NCBI GenBank assembly: GCA_016197185.1
Contig: JACPWH010000122.1
Coordinates: 1 to 32,749 of the forward strand
DNA: 32,749 bases
Direction of reading: 5' to 3'
DNA from: Ignavibacteriota bacterium
GTDB lineage: Bacteria > Bacteroidota > Ignavibacteria > Kapaibacteriales > UBA961
The notes under the pieces were generated by a model. The model was not told where the DNA came from. It searched no databases and saw only the letters and a program-made list of their open reading frames with translations. This document shows, piece by piece, positions 14,353 through 22,578 of the stretch (positions are counted from its first letter, which is position 1; the number at the start of each line of letters is the position of its first letter). A program made the position numbers and the translations under genes.

Positions 14353-16554
14353 ATGAATATTACTTCCACTCCTGTGCATTTTATTAACAAATCTGTTAAA
14401 GACTCTATGACAATTCGTAAAATCTATTGTATTGTCGCAGCTATGACACTATCTCTCTTGGGATTGATTGGTGTCCAATTATGGTGGATAGATACTGCAA
14501 TTAATGTTAAAGAAGCGAGGTTTACTCAGAATGTTACAGAGGCACTCGGAGTATGCGTCCATTCGGTTGAAGTACAGGAATCAGCCCGTGCTTTGACTGA
14601 AGAAATTACAAAAAAAGATACGATTGCAGCTGCACCAACTATTAAACTAAAAAAGAAAGCCAGGAAAAGAAATGAATTTCATGCTCCCGAGATGGTGGAT
14701 ACCCCAACCTATCCGCCTATGCATCAGATTAAAATGCCACGAGTATTTATACCACCTCTGCCAAATGAAATTCAGAATCACCCGCTTTCACCCCGTTCTC
14801 CTTTAGTTTTTACTCGAATTCACCAATCTAACGGAACAGAACAATATGCCCAATCAAATACTGATGTAAACTCCGGTTATACTTCGCAGAATAATGACGA
14901 GCATTCTGTTACTGCCTTTAACTACAACAATAATCTACTTGCTACTCAGCAGTTAAACGAGCAGCAATCCCTAAATTTAAATCAACAAAGGTTTAGGAAT
15001 TCACGTTCTCAATTAAAAAGCCGTGATACAATTATCGGCGGTAAAATCCATAAACTTCAGAAGATTAATGATTCGCTCAATCGGATAATCACAATTAACG
15101 GTGATAAAAATTCTATTAGAATTGCAACTCAAAACGGACAATACACTCTCAACAGTTCAAACAACTATTCTATACTTTATTCTGTTAAAGATTCAGAATC
15201 CCATAATGCTGCAATAGCCCATAGCACTACTACTCGTGACAAGAATGAAGAAATTGTAAAAAAAGTTATGCTTCATTTAGAGGAGTCTGAGCCTGAATTT
15301 TGGATGAATGTGGAAGACCCTGAAGTCCCCCCTGCACCTGAACTAGATATACAGTATTCTCATTTCACCAAACAGAAAGCTCAAAAAGTACACAGAAAAC
15401 TTACAGCCACAGCTGAAAAGATACAGAACGTTGTTTCTCGCAAAGTAGATTTAGATAATGCAATAGCTACAAAATTAATGTGCGAGATACAAGATCCGAA
15501 AACCATCCAACAGCGCGTGGCGGCAACTGCATTAGACTCTCTTCTCAAGAAACAACTTCGCGAAAAAGGAATTTTATTGCAATGTGAATATGCTGTTATC
15601 TTGGATAAAAATGATTCGGTATTGATGGCAAATACACCCGACGTTCGCACCGAAACAAAAAAGAGCCACTATGCAGCAGCAATGTTTCCTAATGACATTA
15701 TTCCTAAGAACTATTCATTACGGGTGTTTTTCCCGAATCAGAAGTCATATATCTTAGAATCTCTTTGGGCATTAATGGCAACATCGGGAGTTTTTCTTTC
15801 TATCATCATTGCAACTTTTGGTTTTACTGTGGTAGCATTCGTTCGACAAAAAAAACTTTCGGATATGAAAACAGATTTTATCAATAATATGACTCATGAG
15901 TTTCAAACACCTATAGCCACGATTTCACTTGCAAGCGAAGCACTTCGCGATGGCTCGATAGCTTCAAACGAAGACCGTCGTTCACGTTTTGTAAATGTAA
16001 TCTTCGATGAGAACAAACGGCTTGGAAAACAAGTGGAGCTTATCCTTCAGGCGGCAGCCCTCGAAAAAGGTAAATACACTATTAACCTGAAAGAAATTGA
16101 TATTCATCAAATTGTTCTTTCTGCAGTACAACATATTTCGATGCAGGTTGAGAAAAAGGGTGGAAATATTTATTGCCATTTAGATGCAATTCGTTCAATT
16201 TCTCACGCCGATGAAGCACATATTAGTAATATCCTTCATAATTTACTTGATAATGCGTGTAAATATTCACACAATATTCCTGAAATCATTGTAACTACCA
16301 CCGGAAGCGTCGAGGGAATTACAATTTCTATTCAGGATAATGGAATAGGTATGACACGTGATCAACAAAAACGTGCTTTCGAGAGATTTTATCGTGTACC
16401 TACCGGGAACAGACATGATGTAAAAGGATTTGGACTTGGCTTAAGTTATGTACGTTCAATGGTGGAAGCCCATGGAGGTAATGTTTCTGTTCAAAGTGAA
16501 TTAGGCAAAGGGAGTATCTTCAAGGTATTCTTGCCATTTAAAAATATTATTTGA
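14353..16554 (+). CDS. Membrane sensor histidine kinase with large periplasmic domain
   Basis: From ATG 14353 the protein has 733 residues; ATG 14407, just before the first membrane helix, is an alternative. Helix 1 (about 23-46) and helix 2 (about 472-495) enclose some 425 extracytoplasmic residues with a long Asn/Gln/Ser-rich middle part and no domain I recognise. There is no HAMP domain: the HisKA helix follows helix 2 almost at once. The phospho-acceptor is His515 in MTHEFQTPIA. ATP-binding motifs are NLLDNACKYS, DNGIGM and GFGLGLSYV. The OmpR-type regulator starts 110 bp downstream, so the two form a two-component pair. The repeats upstream suggest that the pair controls itself. Confidence 0.92.
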   Translation: MNITSTPVHFINKSVKDSMTIRKIYCIVAAMTLSLLGLIGVQLWWIDTAINVKEARFTQNVTEALGVCVHSVEVQESARALTEEITKKDTIAAAPTIKLKKKARKRNEFHAPEMVDTPTYPPMHQIKMPRVFIPPLPNEIQNHPLSPRSPLVFTRIHQSNGTEQYAQSNTDVNSGYTSQNNDEHSVTAFNYNNNLLATQQLNEQQSLNLNQQRFRNSRSQLKSRDTIIGGKIHKLQKINDSLNRIITINGDKNSIRIATQNGQYTLNSSNNYSILYSVKDSESHNAAIAHSTTTRDKNEEIVKKVMLHLEESEPEFWMNVEDPEVPPAPELDIQYSHFTKQKAQKVHRKLTATAEKIQNVVSRKVDLDNAIATKLMCEIQDPKTIQQRVAATALDSLLKKQLREKGILLQCEYAVILDKNDSVLMANTPDVRTETKKSHYAAAMFPNDIIPKNYSLRVFFPNQKSYILESLWALMATSGVFLSIIIATFGFTVVAFVRQKKLSDMKTDFINNMTHEFQTPIATISLASEALRDGSIASNEDRRSRFVNVIFDENKRLGKQVELILQAAALEKGKYTINLKEIDIHQIVLSAVQHISMQVEKKGGNIYCHLDAIRSISHADEAHISNILHNLLDNACKYSHNIPEIIVTTTGSVEGITISIQDNGIGMTRDQQKRAFERFYRVPTGNRHDVKGFGLGLSYVRSMVEAHGGNVSVQSELGKGSIFKVFLPFKNII

Positions 16555-16591
16555 AAATACTATTTAAAATTGAAACCTTTTTCTTTATGGT

Positions 16592-16615
16592 ACGTAACTG
16601 TAGGAGCAGTTACGT
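16592..16615 (+). other. Perfect 9-bp hairpin between kinase and regulator genes
   Basis: ACGTAACTG (16592-16600) pairs exactly with CAGTTACGT (16607-16615) around a TAGGAG loop. There is no T-run, so it is not a standard terminator. It could adjust the kinase-to-regulator expression ratio or be a repeat-family member. Confidence 0.5.
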
Positions 16616-16664
16616 TATGACAACCTTTTATTTTTTATTCAATCTAAAATCTAAGTGAATTTCT

Positions 16665-17363
16665 ATGGAAAGTAATATTTTGCTTGTGGAAGACGACCCA
16701 AATCTCGGTTCAGTACTTCAAGAATATTTGCAGATAAAAGGGTATCACACTACACTGAAAAGCGACGGTGAAGAAGGATGGAAAGAATTTCAACAAAATG
16801 AATATGATTTATGTGTACTTGATGTGATGATGCCAAAAAAAGACGGTTTCGAACTCGCAAGTCAAATTCGTTCACTTAATCATACAGTCCCAATTATTTT
16901 CCTAACTGCCAAGAGCATGAAAGAAGATAAAATGGAGGGCTTTCATATCGGTGCAGATGATTATGTTACAAAACCGTTTAGTGCAGATGAACTTTTATGC
17001 AGGATTCAAGCAGTACTGCGTCGTTGCCAGAATATTACCACACCGATGGAAGAAGACCAATTTTCAGTCGGTGATTTTTCATTTGATTATCAGCAACGTT
17101 TGCTTCAAATCGGAGTGCATCAGCAACCGCTTACCAGCAAAGAAGCTGACCTTCTCAAAATGCTCTGTCAGCACAAGAACAATGTACTTCGCCGTGAAGT
17201 GGCACTAAAACAGATTTGGGGTAATGATAGTTATTTCAACGGCAGAAGTATGGATGTGTTTATCACCAAACTAAGAAAATACATGAAGGAAGACCGTTCG
17301 GTTGAGATTGTTAATATTCATGGAACAGGATATAAACTTAGCGTGATTGCAGGAAGAAAGTAA
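16665..17363 (+). CDS. OmpR-family response regulator
   Basis: This 232-residue protein has a receiver domain (about 3-118) with acidic residues Glu9, Asp10 and Asp11, phospho-acceptor Asp53 in VLDVMMPKKDG, a Thr/Ala pair and Lys in FLTAKSM, and DDYVTKPF. A winged-helix DNA-binding domain follows (about 130-228), seen in LTSKEADLLKMLCQHKNN, LRREVALKQIWG, SMDVFITKLRKYM and the final IHGTGYKL. It pairs with the kinase immediately upstream. The 11-bp-phased repeats before that kinase are good candidates for its binding sites. A strong terminator follows at 17391-17422. Confidence 0.94.
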   Translation: MESNILLVEDDPNLGSVLQEYLQIKGYHTTLKSDGEEGWKEFQQNEYDLCVLDVMMPKKDGFELASQIRSLNHTVPIIFLTAKSMKEDKMEGFHIGADDYVTKPFSADELLCRIQAVLRRCQNITTPMEEDQFSVGDFSFDYQQRLLQIGVHQQPLTSKEADLLKMLCQHKNNVLRREVALKQIWGNDSYFNGRSMDVFITKLRKYMKEDRSVEIVNIHGTGYKLSVIAGRK

Positions 17364-17390
17364 AATAGAAATTGCAAAGAATGAGTTAAC

Positions 17391-17422
17391 AAGGCGAACT
17401 GTCAAACGGTTCGCCTTTTTTA
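17391..17422 (+). terminator. Intrinsic terminator of the kinase-regulator pair
   Basis: AAGGCGAAC (17391-17399) pairs with GTTCGCCTT (17409-17417). The stem extends by three inner pairs to a CAA loop, and a T-run follows. It lies 28 bp after the regulator's stop codon. Confidence 0.9.
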
Positions 17423-17441
17423 TGATACTATAACTAAATGT

Positions 17442-18164
17442 ATGACAGTAAAAGAACATTATGACAATCATCTCGGAGACATCTATTCTTGGATGACAGG
17501 CAATTTTCAAATAAAACAAAAAGAGTTTGAACAGTTTTTATCTGAGCATAATATCATCCCGACTTCTACAAAAATTGCAATAGATTTAGGTGCCGGTCAT
17601 GGGATTCAAGCAGTCTCTATCGCTAAACGCGGGTATGATGTTAAAGCAGTAGATTTCAACACTCAATTATTAGATGAACTGGCAATCAATTCAGCAGGAC
17701 TAGCTGTAGAGATTATCGATGATGATATTCGAAATGTGAAAAGATTCACGGATAGTCGTCCTGAACTAATCGTATGCTGCGGCGATACACTCACTCATCT
17801 TGACAACATTGAGGAAATTAGAACATTACTTTCGGATTGTGCAGAGATATTGGCTGACAATGGAAAACTTATCCTCACATTCCGTGAATACTCTACAGAA
17901 CTTCATGGTGACAACAGATTTATACCGGTCAAAAGTGATGATACTAAAATTTTTATTTGCTGCCTTGATTATGAACCAATCAGGGTAAGAGTGACTGACA
18001 TCTTATATTATAAGACTGATAATGGTTGGAAAATGAAAGTAAGTTCGTATTATAAAGTCAGGGTTGCTCCTCAAGCTATCGTAGATATAGTATCAGAGGA
18101 AGGTTTGATTATTGATTTCAACGGAGTAGTGAATAGTATGGTGGCGGTAATTGTACGGAAATGA
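17442..18164 (+). CDS. Class I SAM-dependent methyltransferase
   Basis: This 240-residue protein has the Rossmann methyltransferase motif I AIDLGAGHG (46-54). An acidic end of strand 2 (VKAVDFN), an IIDDDIRNV segment and motif IV/V-like stretches follow (ELIVCCGDTLTHL, then ILADNGKLILTFRE). No substrate-specific domain is evident, so the methyl acceptor is unknown; a small molecule is more likely than rRNA given the simple fold. It starts 20 bp after the terminator hairpin of the upstream pair, so its own promoter must overlap that region or some read-through occurs. A degraded insertion element lies directly downstream. Confidence 0.85.
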   Translation: MTVKEHYDNHLGDIYSWMTGNFQIKQKEFEQFLSEHNIIPTSTKIAIDLGAGHGIQAVSIAKRGYDVKAVDFNTQLLDELAINSAGLAVEIIDDDIRNVKRFTDSRPELIVCCGDTLTHLDNIEEIRTLLSDCAEILADNGKLILTFREYSTELHGDNRFIPVKSDDTKIFICCLDYEPIRVRVTDILYYKTDNGWKMKVSSYYKVRVAPQAIVDIVSEEGLIIDFNGVVNSMVAVIVRK

Positions 18165-18214
18165 ATTGGGCTGCGCTATCTTAATAATAGTTTTATAATT
18201 CCGAAGATAAATAT

Positions 18215-18230
18215 GAAGTCGTTTAAACTT
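18215..18230 (+). repeat. Left terminal inverted repeat of the IS element
   Basis: GAAGTCGTTTAAACTT is the inverted copy of 19116-19131 with a single mismatch. The transposase stop codon (18225-18223) lies inside it. Confidence 0.7.
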
Positions 18231-19037
18231 TGAGGATTATTAAAAATGTAGCAATAAAGTGCCAGTTTTTCCATGATTCAGTAGTTGTATCAAACCTTGT
18301 AAGTAGAGTCCTATAACTGCCCATCCATACAAAAGTACGTTCATTGATATATCTGGTTTTATAGATATGTTCATCAAAATATTTTTTTCTTCCAGGTTTT
18401 GGCTTCTTATTGTTTTTTGGATTTACTTTAATGAGAGCTTTGATACCGCGACGACACAGTAGGTTCCTAAGTGCTTTACAATCAGAACCTTTATCTGCAA
18501 TAAATGTCGATTTTTAAGTACAAAGCCTTGTTTGACTAAGCCATTATGCATTACTCTGACCTTATCTGTCATACGGTAAAGGTCATTATAATTACCTGAT
18601 TCAGTGTTTGAAAAAGCAATTGGTAAGCCTTTGCCTTCTACCATGGTCACGACATTCGACATACGCCACTTTTTTCCGTCCTTGGTAGCCGACGGTACTG
18701 CCCCTTTTTTACTGAAACTATGGGTTCCGTCTATGTACACAATTTGAGTGTCTAATTTATCTTTTTTATTATATAAAATTGCCTGAAATGCTTGTTCAAA
18801 GACTCCGGCTTTGAGCCATTTACGATAATAACAATAGATTAATTACCAGAAAAACAGACAGGTAACTCCTTTAATATCACAAAATAAACACCTTCATTGG
18901 CATCCGGTTTTTATTTTGTGAGTAATCAATTGCAGAATATCAATTGGGTCATGGTGACTGCTAAAGTCACTCTTGTTTTTAGGAATTAACAGGACAACAT
19001 ATTGTTTTAATGTGGCTATTTGTTTGTCTGTTAACAT
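18223..19037 (-). pseudogene. IS5-family DDE transposase, inactivated
   Basis: Read from ATG 19037, the frame carries the IS5-type N-terminal pattern KTGCQ(W)R, YYRKWLKAGVFEQAF, then the first catalytic Asp in YIDGTHSFSKKG. After a shift at the A-run at 18511-18515 it continues in another frame with the second Asp in FIADKGSDCKALRNLL and the glutamate in INERTFVWMGSYRTL. It ends at 18223. Two in-frame stops replace a Trp (TGA at 18896-18894) and probably a Gln (TAA at 18845-18843). With two nonsense codons plus a frameshift it cannot make active transposase. Conserved motifs are still easy to read, so the decay is fairly recent. Confidence 0.88.
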
Positions 19038-19115
19038 AACGATTCACTATTGATGTAACATCTTGATTATACTGCAAAATTAATATAATTGCGAACAAAT
19101 TTCTATACAAATACT

Positions 19116-19131
19116 AAGTTTAAACAACTTC
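19116..19131 (-). repeat. Right terminal inverted repeat of the IS element
   Basis: AAGTTTAAACAACTTC pairs with the left end at 18215-18230. It lies 78 bp upstream of the transposase start. Confidence 0.7.
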
Positions 19132-19182
19132 TTTAATAACTTAAATTCAAGTAATAATGAGAAGTCGAAATTTTAAGTATCG

Positions 19183-20919
19183 CTATGCCGACAGTGTAAA
19201 ATAAAACCTACTTCCCATACCGATTTCACTTTCCACCCCAATCGTCCCGCCTTGCACCTCTATAAACTCCTTACTGATGGACAAGCCCAAACCTGTTCCC
19301 GACTTGCTGCTGCCCGGCACTTGGAAATAACGGTCGAATATCTTATCACGGTATCGAACGTCGATTCCTTTACCAACATCCTGCACTGCAAATACTACGG
19401 CTTGTCCTTTTTGCTTGAGTTCAATCGTAACAGTTGAATGTTCCGGCGAATAGCGGATGGCGTTCGTTAAAAAGTTTATCAATACCCACGCTGACTTTTC
19501 TGCGTCCGCTTTTATTATTGGTAATTTCTCTTCGGCTACTACTTGCAATGATATATGTTTTTGTTCCGCCTGCGTCATCACTGCACCAAGCGCATAATGA
19601 AGAATTTCATACGGACTGCATTGATGGATATTCAACTGGATATTTCCTGTTTCTACCTGTGAAAGATTCAATAATTCACCAGTTATTTTGAGCAGACGCT
19701 CGGCATCGTCCTTAATACTTTCAATCAATTGCTGCTGCTCTGGATTAACTATACCAACACTTTTGGTTTCGAGAAGCTGCAGGCTTAATTTGATAGATGC
19801 AATCGGAGTTTTCAGTTCGTGTGATACAGTTGCAATAAAATTTGTTTTGGCTGAATCCAATTCCTTGAAAGGGGTTATGTTTTTCAATATGATAAAATGC
19901 CCGATATGCTGTTCGTGTAATTCACCGGTTGGAGTTACGGCAATATTGACGACTTCTTTCTCAAAATAACTCTCCTTGTTGTTTGCATAAATTTTAATAG
20001 GCTTCTGCTTGTTGGTGGGAGAATTATCATCTGTCGGAAGTAGTGTTTCATCCAATAATGAACGGAGCAAATCATTACCAACCGCTACATCTTCCGCTAA
20101 ACGTCCAATAGTATTTTCAGCTTTGAGACCGATAATTTTGAGTGCTTCGTCGTTGGCAAATAAAATGTTATGGTTTGCGTTCAGACCTATAATTGGGTCT
20201 TGCATATTATTAATCAGAGTTTCAATACGCTTTTTCTCGATTAATAATTTAGCAAGACTACTGTTGTTATATTCTTCCAGCTTTTCTGCCATAGTATTGA
20301 ATGAAGATGCAATTTCACCGAATTCACTTTCTCCGCCAAAAGACACTCTTTGTGAGTAATTCCTTGCAGCAATTTGTTTTATGCTTTGTGTAAGTTCCTG
20401 AATCGGATTTGCAATACTTCGCGGAAGATTTACCAGAATTGTAAATCCTATAAGAAAACATAATGCTCCTACTGCCGCCATCCAAATTGTAGCAGTTCGT
20501 GATGTTTGTCTTGCAATATTATTTTTGCGTACAATAGCTTCCATATTCAGATTCATGACAATAAACAAATCCTTCCTGAAATCAGCAGCCATTCTCCCGT
20601 CAGTATCAGGGTTAATTTTCATGGTATTAAAATGCTCAGTGAGACGAGCGGTGATTTCCTTTTCACCGATTTCGGTGATGTTGTGTTCTTGCTTCCTCAG
20701 GTTTTCTTCGATGATTGCAAGCTTACGCGGATTATCGTTCGGTTCATCCAACGCTTTGAGCATTATCCGTACATATTCAAGGGTATTATAATTATCCTTG
20801 AGGATTTTATCCGAATCGGTGGCAAGAGCATCGGTATATTTGATACCAATTCCGGTAAGAGTAATGATTGCTGCAAAGAGCAATCCGATGCCAAGCGTAA
20901 GTTTTGCTTTTATTTTCAT
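19183..20919 (-). CDS. HAMP-PAS sensor histidine kinase, kinase partner of the split KdpD
   Basis: This 578-residue protein has membrane helices at about 7-27 and 143-165 enclosing a helical periplasmic sensor. A HAMP linker (about 165-218) and a PAS domain (about 230-345) follow. Next comes HisKA with phospho-acceptor His367 in VSHELKTPI, then an ATPase domain with NFLTNAIRYSP, DVGKGID and GTGLGLSIS. Its start overlaps the stop of the KdpD sensor module by four bases (ATGA), so the two are translationally coupled. In ordinary KdpD the sensor and kinase are one chain, and the kinase half has four helices. Here the kinase half is instead a HAMP-PAS kinase. I infer that together they sense K+ limitation and signal to the sigma-54 regulator at 29249-30583. 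Confidence 0.9.
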   Translation of the reverse strand: MKIKAKLTLGIGLLFAAIITLTGIGIKYTDALATDSDKILKDNYNTLEYVRIMLKALDEPNDNPRKLAIIEENLRKQEHNITEIGEKEITARLTEHFNTMKINPDTDGRMAADFRKDLFIVMNLNMEAIVRKNNIARQTSRTATIWMAAVGALCFLIGFTILVNLPRSIANPIQELTQSIKQIAARNYSQRVSFGGESEFGEIASSFNTMAEKLEEYNNSSLAKLLIEKKRIETLINNMQDPIIGLNANHNILFANDEALKIIGLKAENTIGRLAEDVAVGNDLLRSLLDETLLPTDDNSPTNKQKPIKIYANNKESYFEKEVVNIAVTPTGELHEQHIGHFIILKNITPFKELDSAKTNFIATVSHELKTPIASIKLSLQLLETKSVGIVNPEQQQLIESIKDDAERLLKITGELLNLSQVETGNIQLNIHQCSPYEILHYALGAVMTQAEQKHISLQVVAEEKLPIIKADAEKSAWVLINFLTNAIRYSPEHSTVTIELKQKGQAVVFAVQDVGKGIDVRYRDKIFDRYFQVPGSSKSGTGLGLSISKEFIEVQGGTIGVESEIGMGSRFYFTLSA

Positions 20920-22043
20920 TGGGATAGAATGATTAAGTCTATTGTATCGGTCGATAATTTATTGAGAAGTTGATTGAATACATTTGTCGAAAGCAATATT
21001 TTGAAAAGATTAAGATGCGGTTTACCGATGCAAATGGTTGTTATCTCTCTTTTGCCCGCCTCCTCTGCTATAGTTGAAGCTATTTTCGAACTGCTTATGG
21101 TAATGACCTCAGCACCTAATTCCGTAGCCAGTTTAAAATTATTAATCAGGTGTCGTTGCAAGTCGAGGGCGATTTTATCGGGAGCTTCTGCCGGTGTTTG
21201 TACATACAACACACACCATTTACTATTATAATAACTTGCCAAACGCGCAGTTTTTCGAATAATATTCTTGGCAGTTTTCTCATTACTGCTGATACACGCC
21301 ATAAAACGTTCGTGCTTGAGTGCAGTTGCTTTTGAAAGCTGTGCATCCACTTTTCTTTCCACTTGACTTGCCACTTCCTTCAGTGCAAGCTGACGAAGCT
21401 GGAGAATGGTATCGGGTGTAAAAAAATTTTGGAGAGCAATAGGTATTTTATCAGGTGCATAAATCTTCCCTTCCTTTAGTCTGATGATAAGTTCATCGGC
21501 TGTAAGATCGATATTAACAACCTCATCTGCTTGGGTAAGAACACTGTCGGGTACTCTTTCTTTCACATCAACACTTGTAATAAACTTCACTTCATCATTC
21601 AGACTTTCGATATGTTGAATGTTGACAGCACTGATAACGTTGATTCCTGCATCAAGTATCTCGATAACATCCTGCCACCGCTTTTCGTTCTTGCTGCCCT
21701 CGATATTTGTATGAGCAAGTTCATCAATTATAACTACTTCAGGACGGAGAATCAAAATTGCCTGCACATCCATTTCTTCCAGTTCTTTTCCTTTATAAAA
21801 TAGTTTCCGCCTTGGAATTACCGGTAATCCTGCAAGCAGCGCAGAAGTTTCAACACGATCATGCGTTTCGATATAACCAATTTTTACATCAACTCCATTT
21901 CGTAGCAGGGTTTGTGCCTCTTGAAGCATTCTGTATGTTTTGCCGACTCCTGCGCTCATGCCTATATACACCTTGAACTTACCACGCTTAGACTTGCGGA
22001 TAAGTTCAAGAAAATGCTCAGGAGTATGGAGGGATTCGGACAT
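20916..22043 (-). CDS. kdpD: KdpD N-terminal sensor module without kinase domain
   Basis: This 375-residue protein contains only the cytoplasmic part of KdpD. The KdpD domain (about 20-230) has Walker A GMSAGVGKT (28-36), a Walker B-like IIDELAHTN and the family stretch RWQDVIEILDAGINV. A universal-stress-protein-like domain follows (about 248-375), including CIGKP. There are no membrane helices and no HisKA or ATPase, and the frame ends in a proper stop overlapping the next gene, so it is a split form, not a truncation. It probably binds nucleotide (or cyclic di-AMP, as known for some KdpD Usp domains) and controls the coupled kinase. The stretch encoding about residues 13-31 is duplicated in degenerate form at 22579-22634. 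Confidence 0.92.
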   Translation of the reverse strand: MSESLHTPEHFLELIRKSKRGKFKVYIGMSAGVGKTYRMLQEAQTLLRNGVDVKIGYIETHDRVETSALLAGLPVIPRRKLFYKGKELEEMDVQAILILRPEVVIIDELAHTNIEGSKNEKRWQDVIEILDAGINVISAVNIQHIESLNDEVKFITSVDVKERVPDSVLTQADEVVNIDLTADELIIRLKEGKIYAPDKIPIALQNFFTPDTILQLRQLALKEVASQVERKVDAQLSKATALKHERFMACISSNEKTAKNIIRKTARLASYYNSKWCVLYVQTPAEAPDKIALDLQRHLINNFKLATELGAEVITISSSKIASTIAEEAGKREITTICIGKPHLNLFKILLSTNVFNQLLNKLSTDTIDLIILSQ

Positions 22044-22050
22044 AATTTTT

Positions 22051-22087
22051 AGCTATTGGCTAATAGCTTATGGCTATTAGCTTTTTT
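22051..22087. repeat. Five tandem heptamers (RGCTWWT-like) forming a terminator-like hairpin
   Basis: The units AGCTATT, GGCTAAT, AGCTTAT, GGCTATT and AGCTTTT are in 7-bp register just upstream of kdpD. GCTAATAGC (22059-22067) pairs perfectly with GCTATTAGC (22073-22081), followed by six Ts on the plus strand. It would terminate antisense transcription entering from kdpD, or fold in the kdpD leader. Confidence 0.72.
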
Positions 22088-22130
22088 AGAGAATATTACA
22101 CAAATGCATCTTCATTGTACAACGTTCTTT

Positions 22131-22248
22131 AATCCCGACGGGATTCAATGTTTATAGCAATTGTTTCATCAGAGTATGTTCGACCCTGTAAGGGTCGTAT
22201 ATTCGTTCGTACCTATTATTCTATAAACATGTGAATCCTTCAGATTCA
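22131..22248. repeat. Composite palindromic (REP-like) element
   Basis: Three small palindromes occur in order: AATCCC/GGGATT (22131-22145), CGACCCT/AGGGTCG (22181-22197) and TGAATC/GATTCA (22232-22248). A 10-bp inverted pair, ATGTTTATAG (22148-22157) and CTATAAACAT (22221-22230), brackets the central one. The nested symmetry suggests a mobile or structural repeat unit. No gene lies in 22044-22279. Confidence 0.7.
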
Positions 22249-22279
22249 AAAACATTTTCGACATTCATCTATCATTCTT

Positions 22280-22507
22280 CTACTTCAAATACTCACTTAC
22301 ACAATATATCAAAACAATCAATCCAATCGCAGAAAGGTACGAAATGGGATTTGCAAAATTCACTGTCCACCCGAGCATGGCAAGCCGTTTGGGAGGAAAA
22401 ATTCGCGGATCTGCTTTGTTGTAATAGAATATCCCAAATTTCCAGTTTGAGGAATCATCATGCCAACTATTTCTTGTTTCTGAGTCGGGTTTTTGATTTT
22501 GGTTCAT
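22280..22507 (-). CDS. DUF5808-like small membrane protein
   Basis: I start this 75-residue protein at ATG 22507; an in-frame TTG at 22579 would add 24 residues with no family likeness. The core FGIFYYNKADPRIFPPKR, then LGWTVNFANP, matches the DUF5808 signature. A single membrane helix follows (about 57-72). The protein should sit in the inner membrane with the conserved part in the cytoplasm. It lies within the kdp locus between the porin and kdpD, all on one strand, so a small accessory role in potassium uptake or its control is plausible. That is inferred from position only. Confidence 0.8.
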   Translation of the reverse strand: MNQNQKPDSETRNSWHDDSSNWKFGIFYYNKADPRIFPPKRLAMLGWTVNFANPISYLSAIGLIVLIYCVSEYLK

Positions 22508-22578
22508 TGTAGTAATTCTTTCTTTATTATACAATATAAAACAACAGTTATTTTTTACTTTATCCATCAAAAAAGACA

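Larger units (their letters stand above)
18215..19131. mobile_element. Decayed IS5-family insertion element
   Basis: The element is bounded by inverted repeats: GAAGTCGTTTAAACTT (18215-18230) and AAGTTTAAACAACTTC (19116-19131), 15 of 16 matching. Weaker matching continues outward for about 11 bp (to about 18204 and 19142). It contains one transposase gene, now broken. No clear target duplication is visible. The length, about 0.92 kb, fits the IS5 group. It lies between the methyltransferase gene and the kinase that ends the kdp locus. Confidence 0.78.

Noticed and set aside
18511-18516. Programmed -1 frameshift making an active transposase
   Set aside because: The A-run does not form a standard slippery heptamer in the right phase, and two upstream nonsense codons would prevent a functional product anyway.
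18423-18740. 105-codon frame as a complete small gene
   Set aside because: It is only the middle part of the broken IS5-type transposase, lying between a nonsense codon and a frameshift.
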